Assembly (NCBI GenBank): GCA_017557535.1
Contig: JAFYYM010000075.1
Coordinates: forward strand, 27,057-91,056
DNA length: 64,000 bases
Reading direction: 5' to 3'
Origin: Bacteroidales bacterium
Lineage (GTDB): Bacteria > Bacteroidota > Bacteroidia > Bacteroidales > UBA932
The translations under genes and the position numbers were made by a program. Below, one piece after another: positions 41,984-49,704 of the stretch (the stretch's first letter is position 1; each line of letters opens with the position of its first letter). Under the pieces are notes generated by a model. That model worked only from the letters and a program-made list of their open reading frames with translations. It ran no database searches and was not told the origin of the DNA.

Positions 41984-43645
41984 ATGAAAAAGATATTTAT
42001 TTCCATCGTTTTAGTCGTCTTCGGTGCTATCATCTGCGGTTGCGATAAGCAGCTGACTACTCACGACGCCACGAAAGTCGACTCCAGCACATTCACTACC
42101 AGCGCCGCAGGTTTGAACCAGGTTCTGACCGCCGCCTACAAGGCTTTCCTTATGGGTGCGGGTGAAAGCCAGACCGGCGCTAGCTATCAGGGTGTCAGCG
42201 GTTTCCTTATGTATTACGATATGATGGGATCTGATGTCACCGTAAACGAGTGGTATGGTGCCTCTCCGGAGCCCATCTACGAGTTCAAGCCTTCAAGAAG
42301 GGAGGCCGCAAGTGGCGCCAGTAACATTTGGTCGAAGATGTACAATATCGTCAATATGACCAATATCATCATTGACGCCGCTCCTGAGGTTTCCGGTACC
42401 GATGCTGAGAAGAACGCGTTGATCGGCCAGGCCAAGGCAATGCGTGGATTCGCATACTTCCATCTTATTATGAATTACCAGCAGACATATGCCATCGCCA
42501 AGGACAAGAGGGGAGTCATTCTCCGTCTCCATCCTGACGATGAACCGAATTTGGGATTCTCCACGGTCAGTCAGTGCTATGATCAAATCGTTGCTGACCT
42601 TCAGGATGCCGAGGCCAAGCTCGCTGGTTTCAACCGCGCTGAGAAATGGGAGCTTGATGCTTCTGTCGCTGCCGGTATGCTCGCCCGTGTCTATCAGGTT
42701 ATGGGCAACTGGAGCGGTGCTTATGCCGAGGCTAAGAAGGTGTACGACAAGTACGGCACTCTTATGAGCAAGGAGCAGTGGTGCAGCGGTATGGATCACC
42801 TTATGGAAGACGGTTGCGCTGAGCTTGTCTGGGGTGTCAAGTATACCAATCTGACCAATGTCAGTTCCAACACCGTGTTCAACAACTGGTTCAATTTCGA
42901 TCCCAGCTACGGTGAGGGATTGAATGACGGTCCTATGTATCACTTCCTCGACATCTTCGTGGATGACTCTTATGTCAAGCTCTTCGATGGCGACGACACT
43001 GACTATCGCGGCACCAAGTGCGATAAGACAGAAGGAGTTACCGATGAGGATGAGATCAACGTGATGTTCTGGCATCGTTCAGCTAACGCCCTCCACGACC
43101 GTGTCAACGCCAAGTGGGCTTACAATAAGCTCAAATCCTATGGTGACGGCACTTACGAGGCTGGTACCAATGGTAACCACTGCTATGGTATTTCCGTGCC
43201 TATGATGCGTGGCTCCGAGATGCTGCTCATCATGGCTGAGGCTGCCGCCAATCAGCCTAGTCTTGGTGACGCTAAGGCTCTGCTGAACACTCTGCAGAAC
43301 GCTCGTCAGGTTAAGAATCCGACCAATGCCTCCGGTGCTGACCTCCTCGAGGCCATCTATGTTGAGCGCCGCAAGGAGCTTCTTGGTGAGGGTGTTGTCG
43401 GTTCCTATGACCTTCTCCGTCTCCAGAGGCCTCTGGTCCGTTATGGAGCCAGCGCCGCTAACAATTATGCCGGTCACTTCCCTTGGGGTTTGACAGAGCT
43501 TGATGGCTACAATGGTGCCGACGCCCAGCCTCAGGGAACCATTCCTTCAAATGACTATCGTTTCCTCTGCCAGATTCCTCAGATGGAGATAGCTAACAAC
43601 GAGGCTGTCACACAGGCTGACCAGAATCCTATGAAGGGACAGTAA
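41984..43645 (+). CDS. SusD/RagB-family nutrient-binding lipoprotein
   Basis: This 553-residue surface lipoprotein caps the SusC barrel and captures the substrate. The signal ends in IICGC, with lipidation most likely at Cys20. The N-terminal helices hold TPR-like repeats (YFHLIMNYQQTYAIA, AAGMLARVYQVMGNW), and AIYVERRKELLGEG near residue 475 is the standard SusD C-terminal motif. The ATG at 41984 is preceded by AAGGAG, a clear ribosome-binding site, 19 bp after SusC. An open frame back to 41831 is only read-through in another frame of SusC. Its stop abuts the convergent HI0933-type gene. Confidence 0.94.
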   Translation: MKKIFISIVLVVFGAIICGCDKQLTTHDATKVDSSTFTTSAAGLNQVLTAAYKAFLMGAGESQTGASYQGVSGFLMYYDMMGSDVTVNEWYGASPEPIYEFKPSRREAASGASNIWSKMYNIVNMTNIIIDAAPEVSGTDAEKNALIGQAKAMRGFAYFHLIMNYQQTYAIAKDKRGVILRLHPDDEPNLGFSTVSQCYDQIVADLQDAEAKLAGFNRAEKWELDASVAAGMLARVYQVMGNWSGAYAEAKKVYDKYGTLMSKEQWCSGMDHLMEDGCAELVWGVKYTNLTNVSSNTVFNNWFNFDPSYGEGLNDGPMYHFLDIFVDDSYVKLFDGDDTDYRGTKCDKTEGVTDEDEINVMFWHRSANALHDRVNAKWAYNKLKSYGDGTYEAGTNGNHCYGISVPMMRGSEMLLIMAEAAANQPSLGDAKALLNTLQNARQVKNPTNASGADLLEAIYVERRKELLGEGVVGSYDLLRLQRPLVRYGASAANNYAGHFPWGLTELDGYNGADAQPQGTIPSNDYRFLCQIPQMEIANNEAVTQADQNPMKGQ

Positions 43646-44830
43646 TCAGTTATTTGATGAGATACTCAAAGCCGCGAGAAAGCCTGTTGACCATGCGGCC
43701 TGAAGGTTAAAACCTCCGGTAATAGCGTCAACATCAAGTACTTCTCCGGCGAAATAGAGCCCTGGATGCTTAACGCACTCCAGGGTTTTATTATTTATGT
43801 TTGTGAGGGAGACGCCCCCACAAGTGACAAATTCCTCCTTGAAACGGCTCTGCCCTTTGATGTGGTAGGAGTCGTTGAACAGAGTCTCAGTAAGCCGGTT
43901 GAGGCCTTTGGGGCCGATTTCAGCCCATCGGGCATCTTCCCGGATTTTGCTCTTAGTGACAAGATAAGTCCAGAGCCTGGAAGGAATATAGTCAGGGTGG
44001 GAGTTGACAATAAGTTTGAGGGGATTTCTGACAGCGGTCTTCTGTAGGGTGGACCTGACTGAATCGAGGTCATCTCCTCCGCACCAGTTAACAAGTACAG
44101 TTGACTCGTACTGTACCTCGGCCAAGTGTCTCGCGGCATAAGATGAGAGCTTGAGAATGGCGGGACCGCTCATACCCCAGTGGGTTATCAGCAGAGGACC
44201 GGAAGCCTTGAATCTCGTGCCTGCAAGGGAGACTGTGACATCCTCTACAACCGTCCCCATTAGATCCCTGACGGGACTTGAGGGAAGATTGAATGTGAAC
44301 AGCGATGGGACGGGGGGAACTATCTCGAGGTCAAGGCCTTCAAACATTTTGAACATATCTTGGCGTGAACATCCTCCGGTAGTCACGACCACGGAGTCAT
44401 ATTCATCCATCAATGCTCTGACGCTTTCGACCTTATGTCTCGTGAGGATATTCACTCCCAGTTGCCTCATCCTGGTCAAGAACAGGTTCACGATTTGCAT
44501 CGCGTCCTGCGAGGCAGGGAACACGCAGTGATCGTCCTGGAGGACTAGCTTCACACCCTCGTTCTCGAACCACTCCCAGGTGTCTCTGTTATCGAAGGTT
44601 GAGAAAACCCTGCGCATGAGCTTGTCACCTCTGGGATACGCTTCCTTGAGGTTGTCAATGCTTTCAAACGAATTGGTGAGATTGCAGCGGCCTCCACCGG
44701 TTATGGCGACTTTGGCTAATGGCTTGTTTCCCGCCTCATAGATGTCCACGATAGCATCAGGCAACCTCCGTTTGAGTTCAATCGCACAGAAGCACCCGGC
44801 CGCTCCGGCCCCTATGATGGCTATTTTCAT
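43646..44830 (-). CDS. HI0933-like FAD-dependent oxidoreductase
   Basis: This 394-residue flavoprotein has an N-terminal dinucleotide-binding fold (AIIGAGAAGCFCAIEL) and the HI0933/YhiN family signature KVAITGGGRCNLTN. A second motif, VVVTTGGCSRQDM, is followed by a C-terminal FAD-contacting segment, GLYFAGEVLDVDAITGGFNLQAAW. Substrate and electron acceptor are not known for most of the family. It follows the FMN-binding protein gene by 20 bp on the same strand, so the two are likely transcribed together. Its cysteine-containing ANK-like region (CVFPASQDA) is typical. Confidence 0.88.
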   Translation of the reverse strand: MKIAIIGAGAAGCFCAIELKRRLPDAIVDIYEAGNKPLAKVAITGGGRCNLTNSFESIDNLKEAYPRGDKLMRRVFSTFDNRDTWEWFENEGVKLVLQDDHCVFPASQDAMQIVNLFLTRMRQLGVNILTRHKVESVRALMDEYDSVVVTTGGCSRQDMFKMFEGLDLEIVPPVPSLFTFNLPSSPVRDLMGTVVEDVTVSLAGTRFKASGPLLITHWGMSGPAILKLSSYAARHLAEVQYESTVLVNWCGGDDLDSVRSTLQKTAVRNPLKLIVNSHPDYIPSRLWTYLVTKSKIREDARWAEIGPKGLNRLTETLFNDSYHIKGQSRFKEEFVTCGGVSLTNINNKTLECVKHPGLYFAGEVLDVDAITGGFNLQAAWSTGFLAALSISSNN

Positions 44831-44850
44831 CTGACTGTCGGTCAGGGGTT

Positions 44851-45258
44851 TTAGTCTTCCAGCGCCCGCTTGAGGCCGGCTCGCATATTCTCGATGAGAG
44901 CCTTGGATGAGAAAGTCGCTCCGGACACAGCGTCCACCTTAAGCTCAAGTCCTTTTTTCGGAGTCAGTCCGATCCATTTCTTGAATATGGCGGTGGCGTC
45001 GTAAAAATAGCTCGGAGACTCATCATTTGGAAGGGCGATGATATCGATAATAGTGTCTTTCCGGATCCTTATCTCCACGGGTGTCGGCCCCATGAATCCC
45101 TCCACATCAGGACAAAGGGTCTTCGTGTTGATCACGATCGTCCCATTGGCTTGGACTATCTTGGAAGGATCCTTTACAGGACTCTGGGCGGTAGCCATCC
45201 ATCCGCAAAACACAACAGTCACGAGCGCCGCTATCATCGATAAATATAACTTCTTCAT
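44851..45258 (-). CDS. secreted FMN-binding domain protein
   Basis: This 135-residue protein has a signal peptide (about 1-24) and a single FMN-binding domain of the NqrC/RnfG type. The flavinylation motif is DAVSGATFS (109-117), with Thr115 the predicted attachment site for FMN transferred by an ApbE-type enzyme. The rest of the domain is a short alpha/beta fold. It is the first gene of a two-gene unit with the HI0933-type flavoprotein, suggesting extracytoplasmic electron transfer, but no apbE or terminal reductase is in the window. A TATATTCG box lies 5 bases before the ATG. Confidence 0.82.
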   Translation of the reverse strand: MKKLYLSMIAALVTVVFCGWMATAQSPVKDPSKIVQANGTIVINTKTLCPDVEGFMGPTPVEIRIRKDTIIDIIALPNDESPSYFYDATAIFKKWIGLTPKKGLELKVDAVSGATFSSKALIENMRAGLKRALED

Positions 45259-45263
45259 GGCCG

Positions 45264-45271
45264 CGAATATA
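45264..45271 (-). promoter_or_regulatory. variant -7 box TATATTCG before the FMN-binding gene
   Basis: TATATTCG on the minus strand lies five bases before the ATG, which would give a leaderless mRNA. Confidence 0.35.
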
Positions 45272-45330
45272 ATCTATTCCATCCGAAAGGAAAAATTTGT
45301 AAATTGCGAATAATCATAAATGATGATATT

Positions 45331-46569
45331 ATGCGACGTTTTGTGATCATAATTGTACTATTCCTCATCTCTGTTATAGCCGGGGCGCAGACGATCAGTG
45401 GCCCATGGAAGGGGGAGTTGCAGGTTGGGGTCACAAAGTTGGCGATCGTCTTCAGGTTCCAGGATGCAGGCTGCACTATGGATAGTCCGGACCAGGGAGC
45501 GAAAGATCTTCCGGGTGAGTTGCTTTTCATCTCAGCCGATTCAGTGAGTGTCTCGCAGAAGAGTATGGGAGTGACTTTCTCAGGTAAGCTTCGTGACGGA
45601 GCGATAGTGGGACGTTTCTCACAACGAGGTCTTACGGTTCCTTTAATATTGACTCCCGGAGAGGTTGTCAGGAACAGGCCGCAGACCCCTTCCGAGCCGT
45701 TCCCTTATGAGACAGAGGAGGTTTCCTTCACCAATGGGGGTGCCAATCTGGTTGGAACATTGACCTATCCCGAGGGGTGGAATGGCCGCAGGAAGGTTCC
45801 TGTAGCCATAATGGTCACTGGCAGCGGGACGCAAAATCGGGATGAGGAACTCTATGGCCACAAGCCATTCCTTGTGATAGCTGACTATCTCGCGAGGAAC
45901 GGAATCGCCACATTGAGGTATGATGACAGGGGAGCGGGAGCCTCGACCGGAGATGTCGTCAACGCCACCACTTATGACTATATGGAGGATGCCGCCGCCG
46001 GTCTGGAATTCCTACGCTCTAAAGGGAAGTTCAAGAAAGTCGGAGTCATCGGGCATAGCGAGGGTGGATCTATTGCTCTCATGCTTGGGGCGCGAAAGAA
46101 GGTGGATTTCCTCGTCAGCCTTGCCGGACCCGGGGTCCAGGGAGACAGCATCCTGTTGCTTCAGAATCTCAACGCTTTGCGGAAAGCAGGCTATCCGGAT
46201 GTGAGACTGACGAAGGAATATATACGGGCGCAGATAAAGGCCCAGAAGAACCCTTGGCTTGATTATTTCATTGATTATGACCCGCTTCCGGATATTAAGA
46301 AAGTCTGCTGTCCCGCAATGATACTCAATGGTGACAGGGACACTCAAGTCGATGCCGAAGTGAATTTCCAGACGATAGTGAAGAATCTCCCACTCAACCG
46401 TTCCGGCAGGTATTTCGCCTCAAAGCGCACCATGGTTAAACTTTATCCTTCGCTTAACCATTTGTTCCAGGAATGCGAGACCGGCCAGGCTGAGGAGTAT
46501 CCTGAAATAGAAGAGACTATTAATCCCGAGGTGCTTTCAGACATCGCGTCCTGGATCAATAAACTTTGA
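45331..46569 (+). CDS. secreted alpha/beta hydrolase, dienelactone hydrolase/peptidase S9-like
   Basis: This 412-residue protein has a signal peptide (about 1-20). Residues 22-115 form a beta-rich domain of the type found in front of many Bacteroidetes hydrolases, and residues 135-412 form an alpha/beta hydrolase. The nucleophile is in GHSEGGSIALM, the acid in NGDRDTQVD and the histidine in SLNHLFQEC. Substrate unknown; esters or peptides are possible. I use the ATG at 45331; the nine upstream codons are unlikely. The gene heads a run with the inositol phosphatase (6 bp gap) and HD genes (2 bp gap). Confidence 0.82.
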   Translation: MRRFVIIIVLFLISVIAGAQTISGPWKGELQVGVTKLAIVFRFQDAGCTMDSPDQGAKDLPGELLFISADSVSVSQKSMGVTFSGKLRDGAIVGRFSQRGLTVPLILTPGEVVRNRPQTPSEPFPYETEEVSFTNGGANLVGTLTYPEGWNGRRKVPVAIMVTGSGTQNRDEELYGHKPFLVIADYLARNGIATLRYDDRGAGASTGDVVNATTYDYMEDAAAGLEFLRSKGKFKKVGVIGHSEGGSIALMLGARKKVDFLVSLAGPGVQGDSILLLQNLNALRKAGYPDVRLTKEYIRAQIKAQKNPWLDYFIDYDPLPDIKKVCCPAMILNGDRDTQVDAEVNFQTIVKNLPLNRSGRYFASKRTMVKLYPSLNHLFQECETGQAEEYPEIEETINPEVLSDIASWINKL

Positions 46570-46574
46570 TTAAT

Positions 46575-47354
46575 ATGGTAGAGAGTATTATCCCTATAGT
46601 CAAGGAGGCCTCAGGTCTGATGGTCCGCTCCGGTTTTGATGTGATGGAGAAGGGCTCTTCCGTCAATCTTGTGACTTCATCCGATCTCGCTGTCCAGCAT
46701 TTCCTTGTGGATCGATTGTCCGCCTTAATTCCCGGGAGCGGCTTCATCTGCGAGGAGGAAGACCTGGATGATGAGTCCAAGGAGTATACATGGATTATTG
46801 ATCCTATAGATGGCACTGCCAATTATGCCCGGGGAATAGCCGATTGCTGCATCAGCGTGGCGCTTGCCAAGGGGGACGAGGTTGTCTCAGGAGTGGTTTA
46901 CAGCCCTTGGAGAGGCGAGTTGTATTCAGCGGATAAAGGTTGTGGAGCCTTCCTGAATGGACAGAAACTGAGAGTTTCTTCCCGGCCCTTCAGTGACGCG
47001 ATATTCTGCACGGCTATGAGCACCTACCGGAAAGAGTTCGCCAAGGCATGCTCAGACATCATTTTCGATGTTTACATGCGTTCCAACGATGTCAGGAGAT
47101 TCGGATCTGCGGCTATCGAGTTGTGTATGCTGGCTGCCGGCCATATGGAACTGTATTTCGAGATGCGTCTCCAACCGTGGGATTATGCCGCCTCCTCTTT
47201 GATTCTTTCAGAGGCCGGGGGAGTGTCCTGCGGCTTTGATGGCAAGCCTATGAGTCTACATGAGCCTGGAATGACTATAGCCGCGAACTGTGAGTCCAGT
47301 CTGCGGGAACTGCTCCGGGTTGTCCATAAATATGTTCCTGAGTTGCCGTACTGA
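46575..47354 (+). CDS. inositol monophosphatase family protein
   Basis: This 259-residue phosphatase has the family motifs for three metal ions: CEEEDLDD (GEE-type), DPIDGTANYARG (the DPIDGT motif) and WDYAAS near the C-terminus. Substrates in bacteria include inositol phosphates, 3'-phosphoadenosine phosphates and sugar phosphates, so the exact activity is open. Its ATG at 46575 follows the hydrolase stop by 5 bases; a TTG overlapping that stop is rejected. The downstream HD phosphohydrolase begins 2 bases after its stop, suggesting a small phosphate-ester degrading operon. Confidence 0.9.
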   Translation: MVESIIPIVKEASGLMVRSGFDVMEKGSSVNLVTSSDLAVQHFLVDRLSALIPGSGFICEEEDLDDESKEYTWIIDPIDGTANYARGIADCCISVALAKGDEVVSGVVYSPWRGELYSADKGCGAFLNGQKLRVSSRPFSDAIFCTAMSTYRKEFAKACSDIIFDVYMRSNDVRRFGSAAIELCMLAAGHMELYFEMRLQPWDYAASSLILSEAGGVSCGFDGKPMSLHEPGMTIAANCESSLRELLRVVHKYVPELPY

Positions 47355-47356
47355 CC

Positions 47357-47986
47357 ATGAATGAGCTCCTGAAGGAATACGTTGAGAATGAGGTTATTCC
47401 TCGATACTCCTCTTTTGATAAGGCCCACAGGGAAGACCATGTGCGGAGTGTCATTGACGAGGCCTTGAGGCTGGCTGGTTTTTACGATGTTGATAAGGAT
47501 ATGGTCTATGCTGCCGCGGCGTTCCATGACACAGGTCTTGTCGAAGGCCGGGAAACCCATCACCTTGTCTCTGGTCGTATAATAAGGGAGGATCCGAGGC
47601 TGCCGGAGTGGTTCACTTCTGACCAGATTGAGACTATCGCCCAAGCCGCCGAGGATCACAGGGCTTCCGGAAAGACTCCCCCCAGAAGCATATACGGGCG
47701 GATCATAGCTGAGGCCGACAGAGACATAATTCCCATGAGAATACTGCTCAGGACTGTTCAGTTTGGTCTCGAGCACTATCCTGAATTGTCCCGTGAGGAG
47801 CATTGGGCCCGCTTTGTCGGGCATCTCCACGAGAAGTATTACTATGGGGGATATCTGAAGCTCTTCATCCCGGAGTCCAGGAACTCAGCGAGCCTTGAGG
47901 AACTACGTCAGATGATAGCTGACGAGGCTGCCTTGAGGGAGCTCTTCGATGCCATGTTTGATTCGGAAACGATTGATAAAGAATGA
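47357..47986 (+). CDS. HD-domain phosphohydrolase
   Basis: This 209-residue protein has a metal-dependent HD fold: His in KAHREDHVRSV, the HD pair in AAAFHDTGL, a later EDHRAS and an aspartate in AEADRDIIP. The arrangement resembles small HD hydrolases acting on nucleotides or cyclic nucleotides, without any sensor domain attached. It closes the hydrolase-inositol phosphatase-HD run. The C-terminal tail (ESRNSASLEELRQMIADEAALREL) is predicted helical. Physiological substrate is unknown. Confidence 0.83.
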   Translation: MNELLKEYVENEVIPRYSSFDKAHREDHVRSVIDEALRLAGFYDVDKDMVYAAAAFHDTGLVEGRETHHLVSGRIIREDPRLPEWFTSDQIETIAQAAEDHRASGKTPPRSIYGRIIAEADRDIIPMRILLRTVQFGLEHYPELSREEHWARFVGHLHEKYYYGGYLKLFIPESRNSASLEELRQMIADEAALRELFDAMFDSETIDKE

Positions 47987-48015
47987 TTTCCTTCTGCCAC
48001 ATACGGCAGGCTGCT

Positions 48016-49113
48016 CTATTTGGTCTTCAAAGCTTTCTTCATAGCATCCCAGTGTTCGGGTGACATTCTTCCGGGTGTGAATAGGCATATTCCGGCCGCA
48101 CCGTTTTCCAGTGACCCCCGGATCGCTGTCTCCATTTCGGAAGGAAGAAGCCCCGAATCCTCGGGATCAGTGACCTTGTCCTTGTTCCTCCAATCCGGGC
48201 AAATGAACAGGCCGCTCATAACCGGTACTCCAGCGGGAGCTGACTCGGCCTCCTCCTTGCAGATTGTGGCCAACCAATCAGCGCCCTCAAGATAGAAGTC
48301 GTTGTAATTCATGGGGAAAAGCATGTCCACGTTCCACTTGCTCCATTCCTGACGAACCATCTGATAGGAGTGAGACATCGGGCCCGGGAACACATCGGCG
48401 CTGACCTTTTTGCCCTTGGCGTGGACCGCCTCAACAATCGCGTTGACGAGATCGGTGACCTTGTCGCAGCGGAACTGAGCCCATTCCTTTACCTTGGAAG
48501 GATCCTCGACAGACTTGATGTCGATACCTGTCTTCTCTTTGAACTCTGCCACGCAGTCATCGCAGTAGCAGTAATCAGCCGGTGCGTATTCCTCATCCAT
48601 CACCAATCCATATTTGTCCCAGAGACCGCGGCCGAGGATCACGTCGGCATAGCGGATATAGTCCAGCTGCACATAGTCAACTTCAGGAATATCAGCAATT
48701 CCACAATACAAGTCGATAAGGTATTGCCTGACATCAGGATCTGCTGGGTCAAGTGTCTTATAATAAGGGACATAGGGAGGGAACTCATCAGAAGGCTGTC
48801 CCAGGCGGTTCACCGTATACCACCCGTGCGGATGACCTCCGCGAGTCATCGCGGCCACCCATGCGTGATATTCAAGACCTTCGTCATGAGCTCTTTTCGC
48901 CGCTTCTTTCACAAGGACAGGGTCATCACATCCGATACAGACACCGACAATACCCTGAGACTTCCAGAAACGGAAATTCTCAGTGAGTTTCGCCATATCT
49001 GTCTTGGGGTTGATGCCTTCCCATGCGTAGACGGGTGTCTTGACTTTCTGATTGGAGCAAGCCGCCAGCATAAGCGCCACTCCCAAGGTGAATAATGCTT
49101 TAACGATTCTCAT
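48016..49113 (-). CDS. lipoprotein resembling glycosyl hydrolase-like GHL10 family (uncertain)
   Basis: This 365-residue protein has a lipoprotein signal with lipidation predicted at Cys19 (LMLAAC). The rest looks like a TIM-barrel of the GHL10/PF02638 group: an early VYAWEGI strand, VDYVQLDYIRY, CYCDDCVAEFKEKTG and VSADVFPGPMS, with aspartates and glutamates in barrel-end positions. These families are related to GH13/GH18-like barrels and many have no demonstrated activity. Cell-surface or periplasmic location is predicted. It is transcribed away from the tRNA cluster and has no clear partner. Confidence 0.7.
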   Translation of the reverse strand: MRIVKALFTLGVALMLAACSNQKVKTPVYAWEGINPKTDMAKLTENFRFWKSQGIVGVCIGCDDPVLVKEAAKRAHDEGLEYHAWVAAMTRGGHPHGWYTVNRLGQPSDEFPPYVPYYKTLDPADPDVRQYLIDLYCGIADIPEVDYVQLDYIRYADVILGRGLWDKYGLVMDEEYAPADYCYCDDCVAEFKEKTGIDIKSVEDPSKVKEWAQFRCDKVTDLVNAIVEAVHAKGKKVSADVFPGPMSHSYQMVRQEWSKWNVDMLFPMNYNDFYLEGADWLATICKEEAESAPAGVPVMSGLFICPDWRNKDKVTDPEDSGLLPSEMETAIRGSLENGAAGICLFTPGRMSPEHWDAMKKALKTK

Positions 49114-49161
49114 ACTTTGTGATAATTTCTATAAAGATAGGATATTTTTACGAAAAATTGT

Positions 49162-49169
49162 TATCTTTG
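49162..49169 (+). promoter_or_regulatory. -7 box of the tRNA-Val/Pro/Ser cluster
   Basis: TATCTTTG with the next ten bases (CAATCCCAAA) is identical to the tRNA-Phe promoter at 26886. No TTG is evident at the -33 position. Confidence 0.5.
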
Positions 49170-49186
49170 CAATCCCAAACACGAAT

Positions 49187-49261
49187 AGGGGCGTAGCTCA
49201 GTCGGTTCAGAGCGCTTCAGTCACATTGAAGAGGTCATCGGTTCGAGCCCGATCGTCCCTA
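49187..49261 (+). tRNA. tRNA-Val (anticodon CAC)
   Basis: The 75 bases fold into a cloverleaf. The acceptor AGGGGCG pairs with CGTCCCT (one G-T pair), the discriminator is A, and the anticodon loop GTCACAT gives CAC for the codon GUG. The T stem ATCGG/CCGAT is perfect. No CCA is encoded. The anticodon assignment depends on the loop register, which has T at position 33 as required. It is the first of three tRNAs sharing a promoter. Confidence 0.85.
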
Positions 49262-49283
49262 CGAGTCAACGAAATGTTGATAT

Positions 49284-49356
49284 CTGGATGTAGCGCAGTT
49301 GGTAGCGCACCTGGTTAGGGACCAGGAGGTCGCTGGTTCAAGTCCAGTCATCCAGA
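49284..49356 (+). tRNA. tRNA-Pro (anticodon AGG)
   Basis: The 73-base cloverleaf has a 7-bp acceptor, CTGGATG/CATCCAG, beginning with C1 as usual for bacterial tRNA-Pro, and the typical TAGCGCAG D arm. The anticodon stem CCTGG/CCAGG holds the loop TTAGGGA, so the anticodon is AGG, reading CCU. Bacterial proline tRNAs normally carry G, U or C at position 34; A34 is uncommon. CCA happens to follow the discriminator A. It is the second gene of the tRNA cluster. Confidence 0.88.
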
Positions 49357-49360
49357 CCAA

Positions 49361-49397
49361 GGGTATGGCGAGAGAACCTTTTCCGTCATACCCTTTT
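49361..49397 (+). terminator. terminator-like hairpin between tRNA-Pro and tRNA-Ser
   Basis: GGGTATGGCG and CGTCATACCC form a 10-bp stem with one G-T pair around a 13-base loop, followed by TTTTATC. tRNA-Ser begins only nine bases later with no room for a promoter, so it may be a leaky terminator or a processing signal. Confidence 0.5.
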
Positions 49398-49406
49398 ATC
49401 ACTGAA

Positions 49407-49491
49407 GGTGAGTTGTCCGAGTGGTTGAAGGAGCCTGCCTCGAAAACAGGTGTACGGCAACGTACCGGGGGTTCGAATCCCTCACTCACCG
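49407..49491 (+). tRNA. tRNA-Ser (anticodon CGA)
   Basis: The 85-base class II tRNA has the acceptor GGTGAGT/ACTCACC, a G discriminator and a long variable arm (TGTACGGCAACGTACC). The anticodon loop CTCGAAA gives CGA for codon UCG; the last pair of the anticodon stem is a C-A mismatch. Its final bases are repeated exactly 198 bp downstream (49674-49691), around a structured insert. No CCA is encoded. Confidence 0.9.
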
Positions 49492-49493
49492 CG
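49476..49493 (+). repeat. direct repeat copy 1 (tRNA-Ser 3' end), attL-like
   Basis: AATCCCTCACTCACCGCG covers the last T-arm and acceptor bases of tRNA-Ser and two bases beyond. An identical 18-base copy is at 49674-49691. Confidence 0.8.
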
Positions 49494-49497
49494 CAAT

Positions 49498-49630
49498 GCA
49501 ATGCAAATCAGGGCGCCGCACAAAAGTGCGGCGTTTTTGCGTTGGTGGGTGTCCGTCGTGAGCTTGCTCACGAAAGGATGCCCACTGGCGCAAAAAGTGT
49601 TGTGTAGCTTCGCACCCTGATTTGCATTGC
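49498..49630. repeat. 16-bp inverted repeat pair bounding the structured insert
   Basis: The two arms (49498-49513 and 49615-49630) are perfectly complementary and would close a multi-branched fold containing two inner hairpins. Confidence 0.75.
49514..49538 (+). terminator. intrinsic terminator inside the insert, 22 bp after tRNA-Ser
   Basis: CGCCGCAC/GTGCGGCG with an AAAA loop and five T. It now serves tRNA-Ser, replacing the terminator at 49705 that the insertion appears to have displaced. Confidence 0.85.
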
Positions 49631-49673
49631 TCCCGGTCCCAAGGGATGTGCAAGGGAGCATTGCGACTGCGCA

Positions 49674-49691
49674 AATCCCTCACTCACCGCG
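49674..49691 (+). repeat. direct repeat copy 2 of tRNA-Ser 3' end, attR-like
   Basis: This copy is identical over 18 bases to 49476-49493. It is followed by a strong terminator at 49705 as expected for the original end of the tRNA transcript. Confidence 0.8.
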
Positions 49692-49704
49692 ACCTATGTC
49701 GTAA

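Larger units (their letters stand above)
49494..49673 (+). mobile_element. structured 180-bp insert between duplicated tRNA-Ser ends
   Basis: The insert has a 16-bp perfect inverted repeat, GCAATGCAAATCAGGG at 49498-49513 and its complement at 49615-49630. Inside are a terminator hairpin (49514-49538) and a long interrupted stem closed by TTTTTGCG at 49534 and CGCAAAAA at 49589-49596, with CGTGAGC/GCTCACG at its tip. A third hairpin with GCTCCC/GGGAGC arms follows at 49629-49660. It encodes no protein. Direct repeats of the tRNA end on both sides suggest site-specific integration or a duplication event. Whether it is mobile, or an RNA gene, is not shown by the sequence. Confidence 0.5.

Noticed and set aside
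45259-45330. Riboswitch upstream of the secreted hydrolase
   Set aside because: The gap is only 72 bases and AT-rich, without a recognisable conserved fold.
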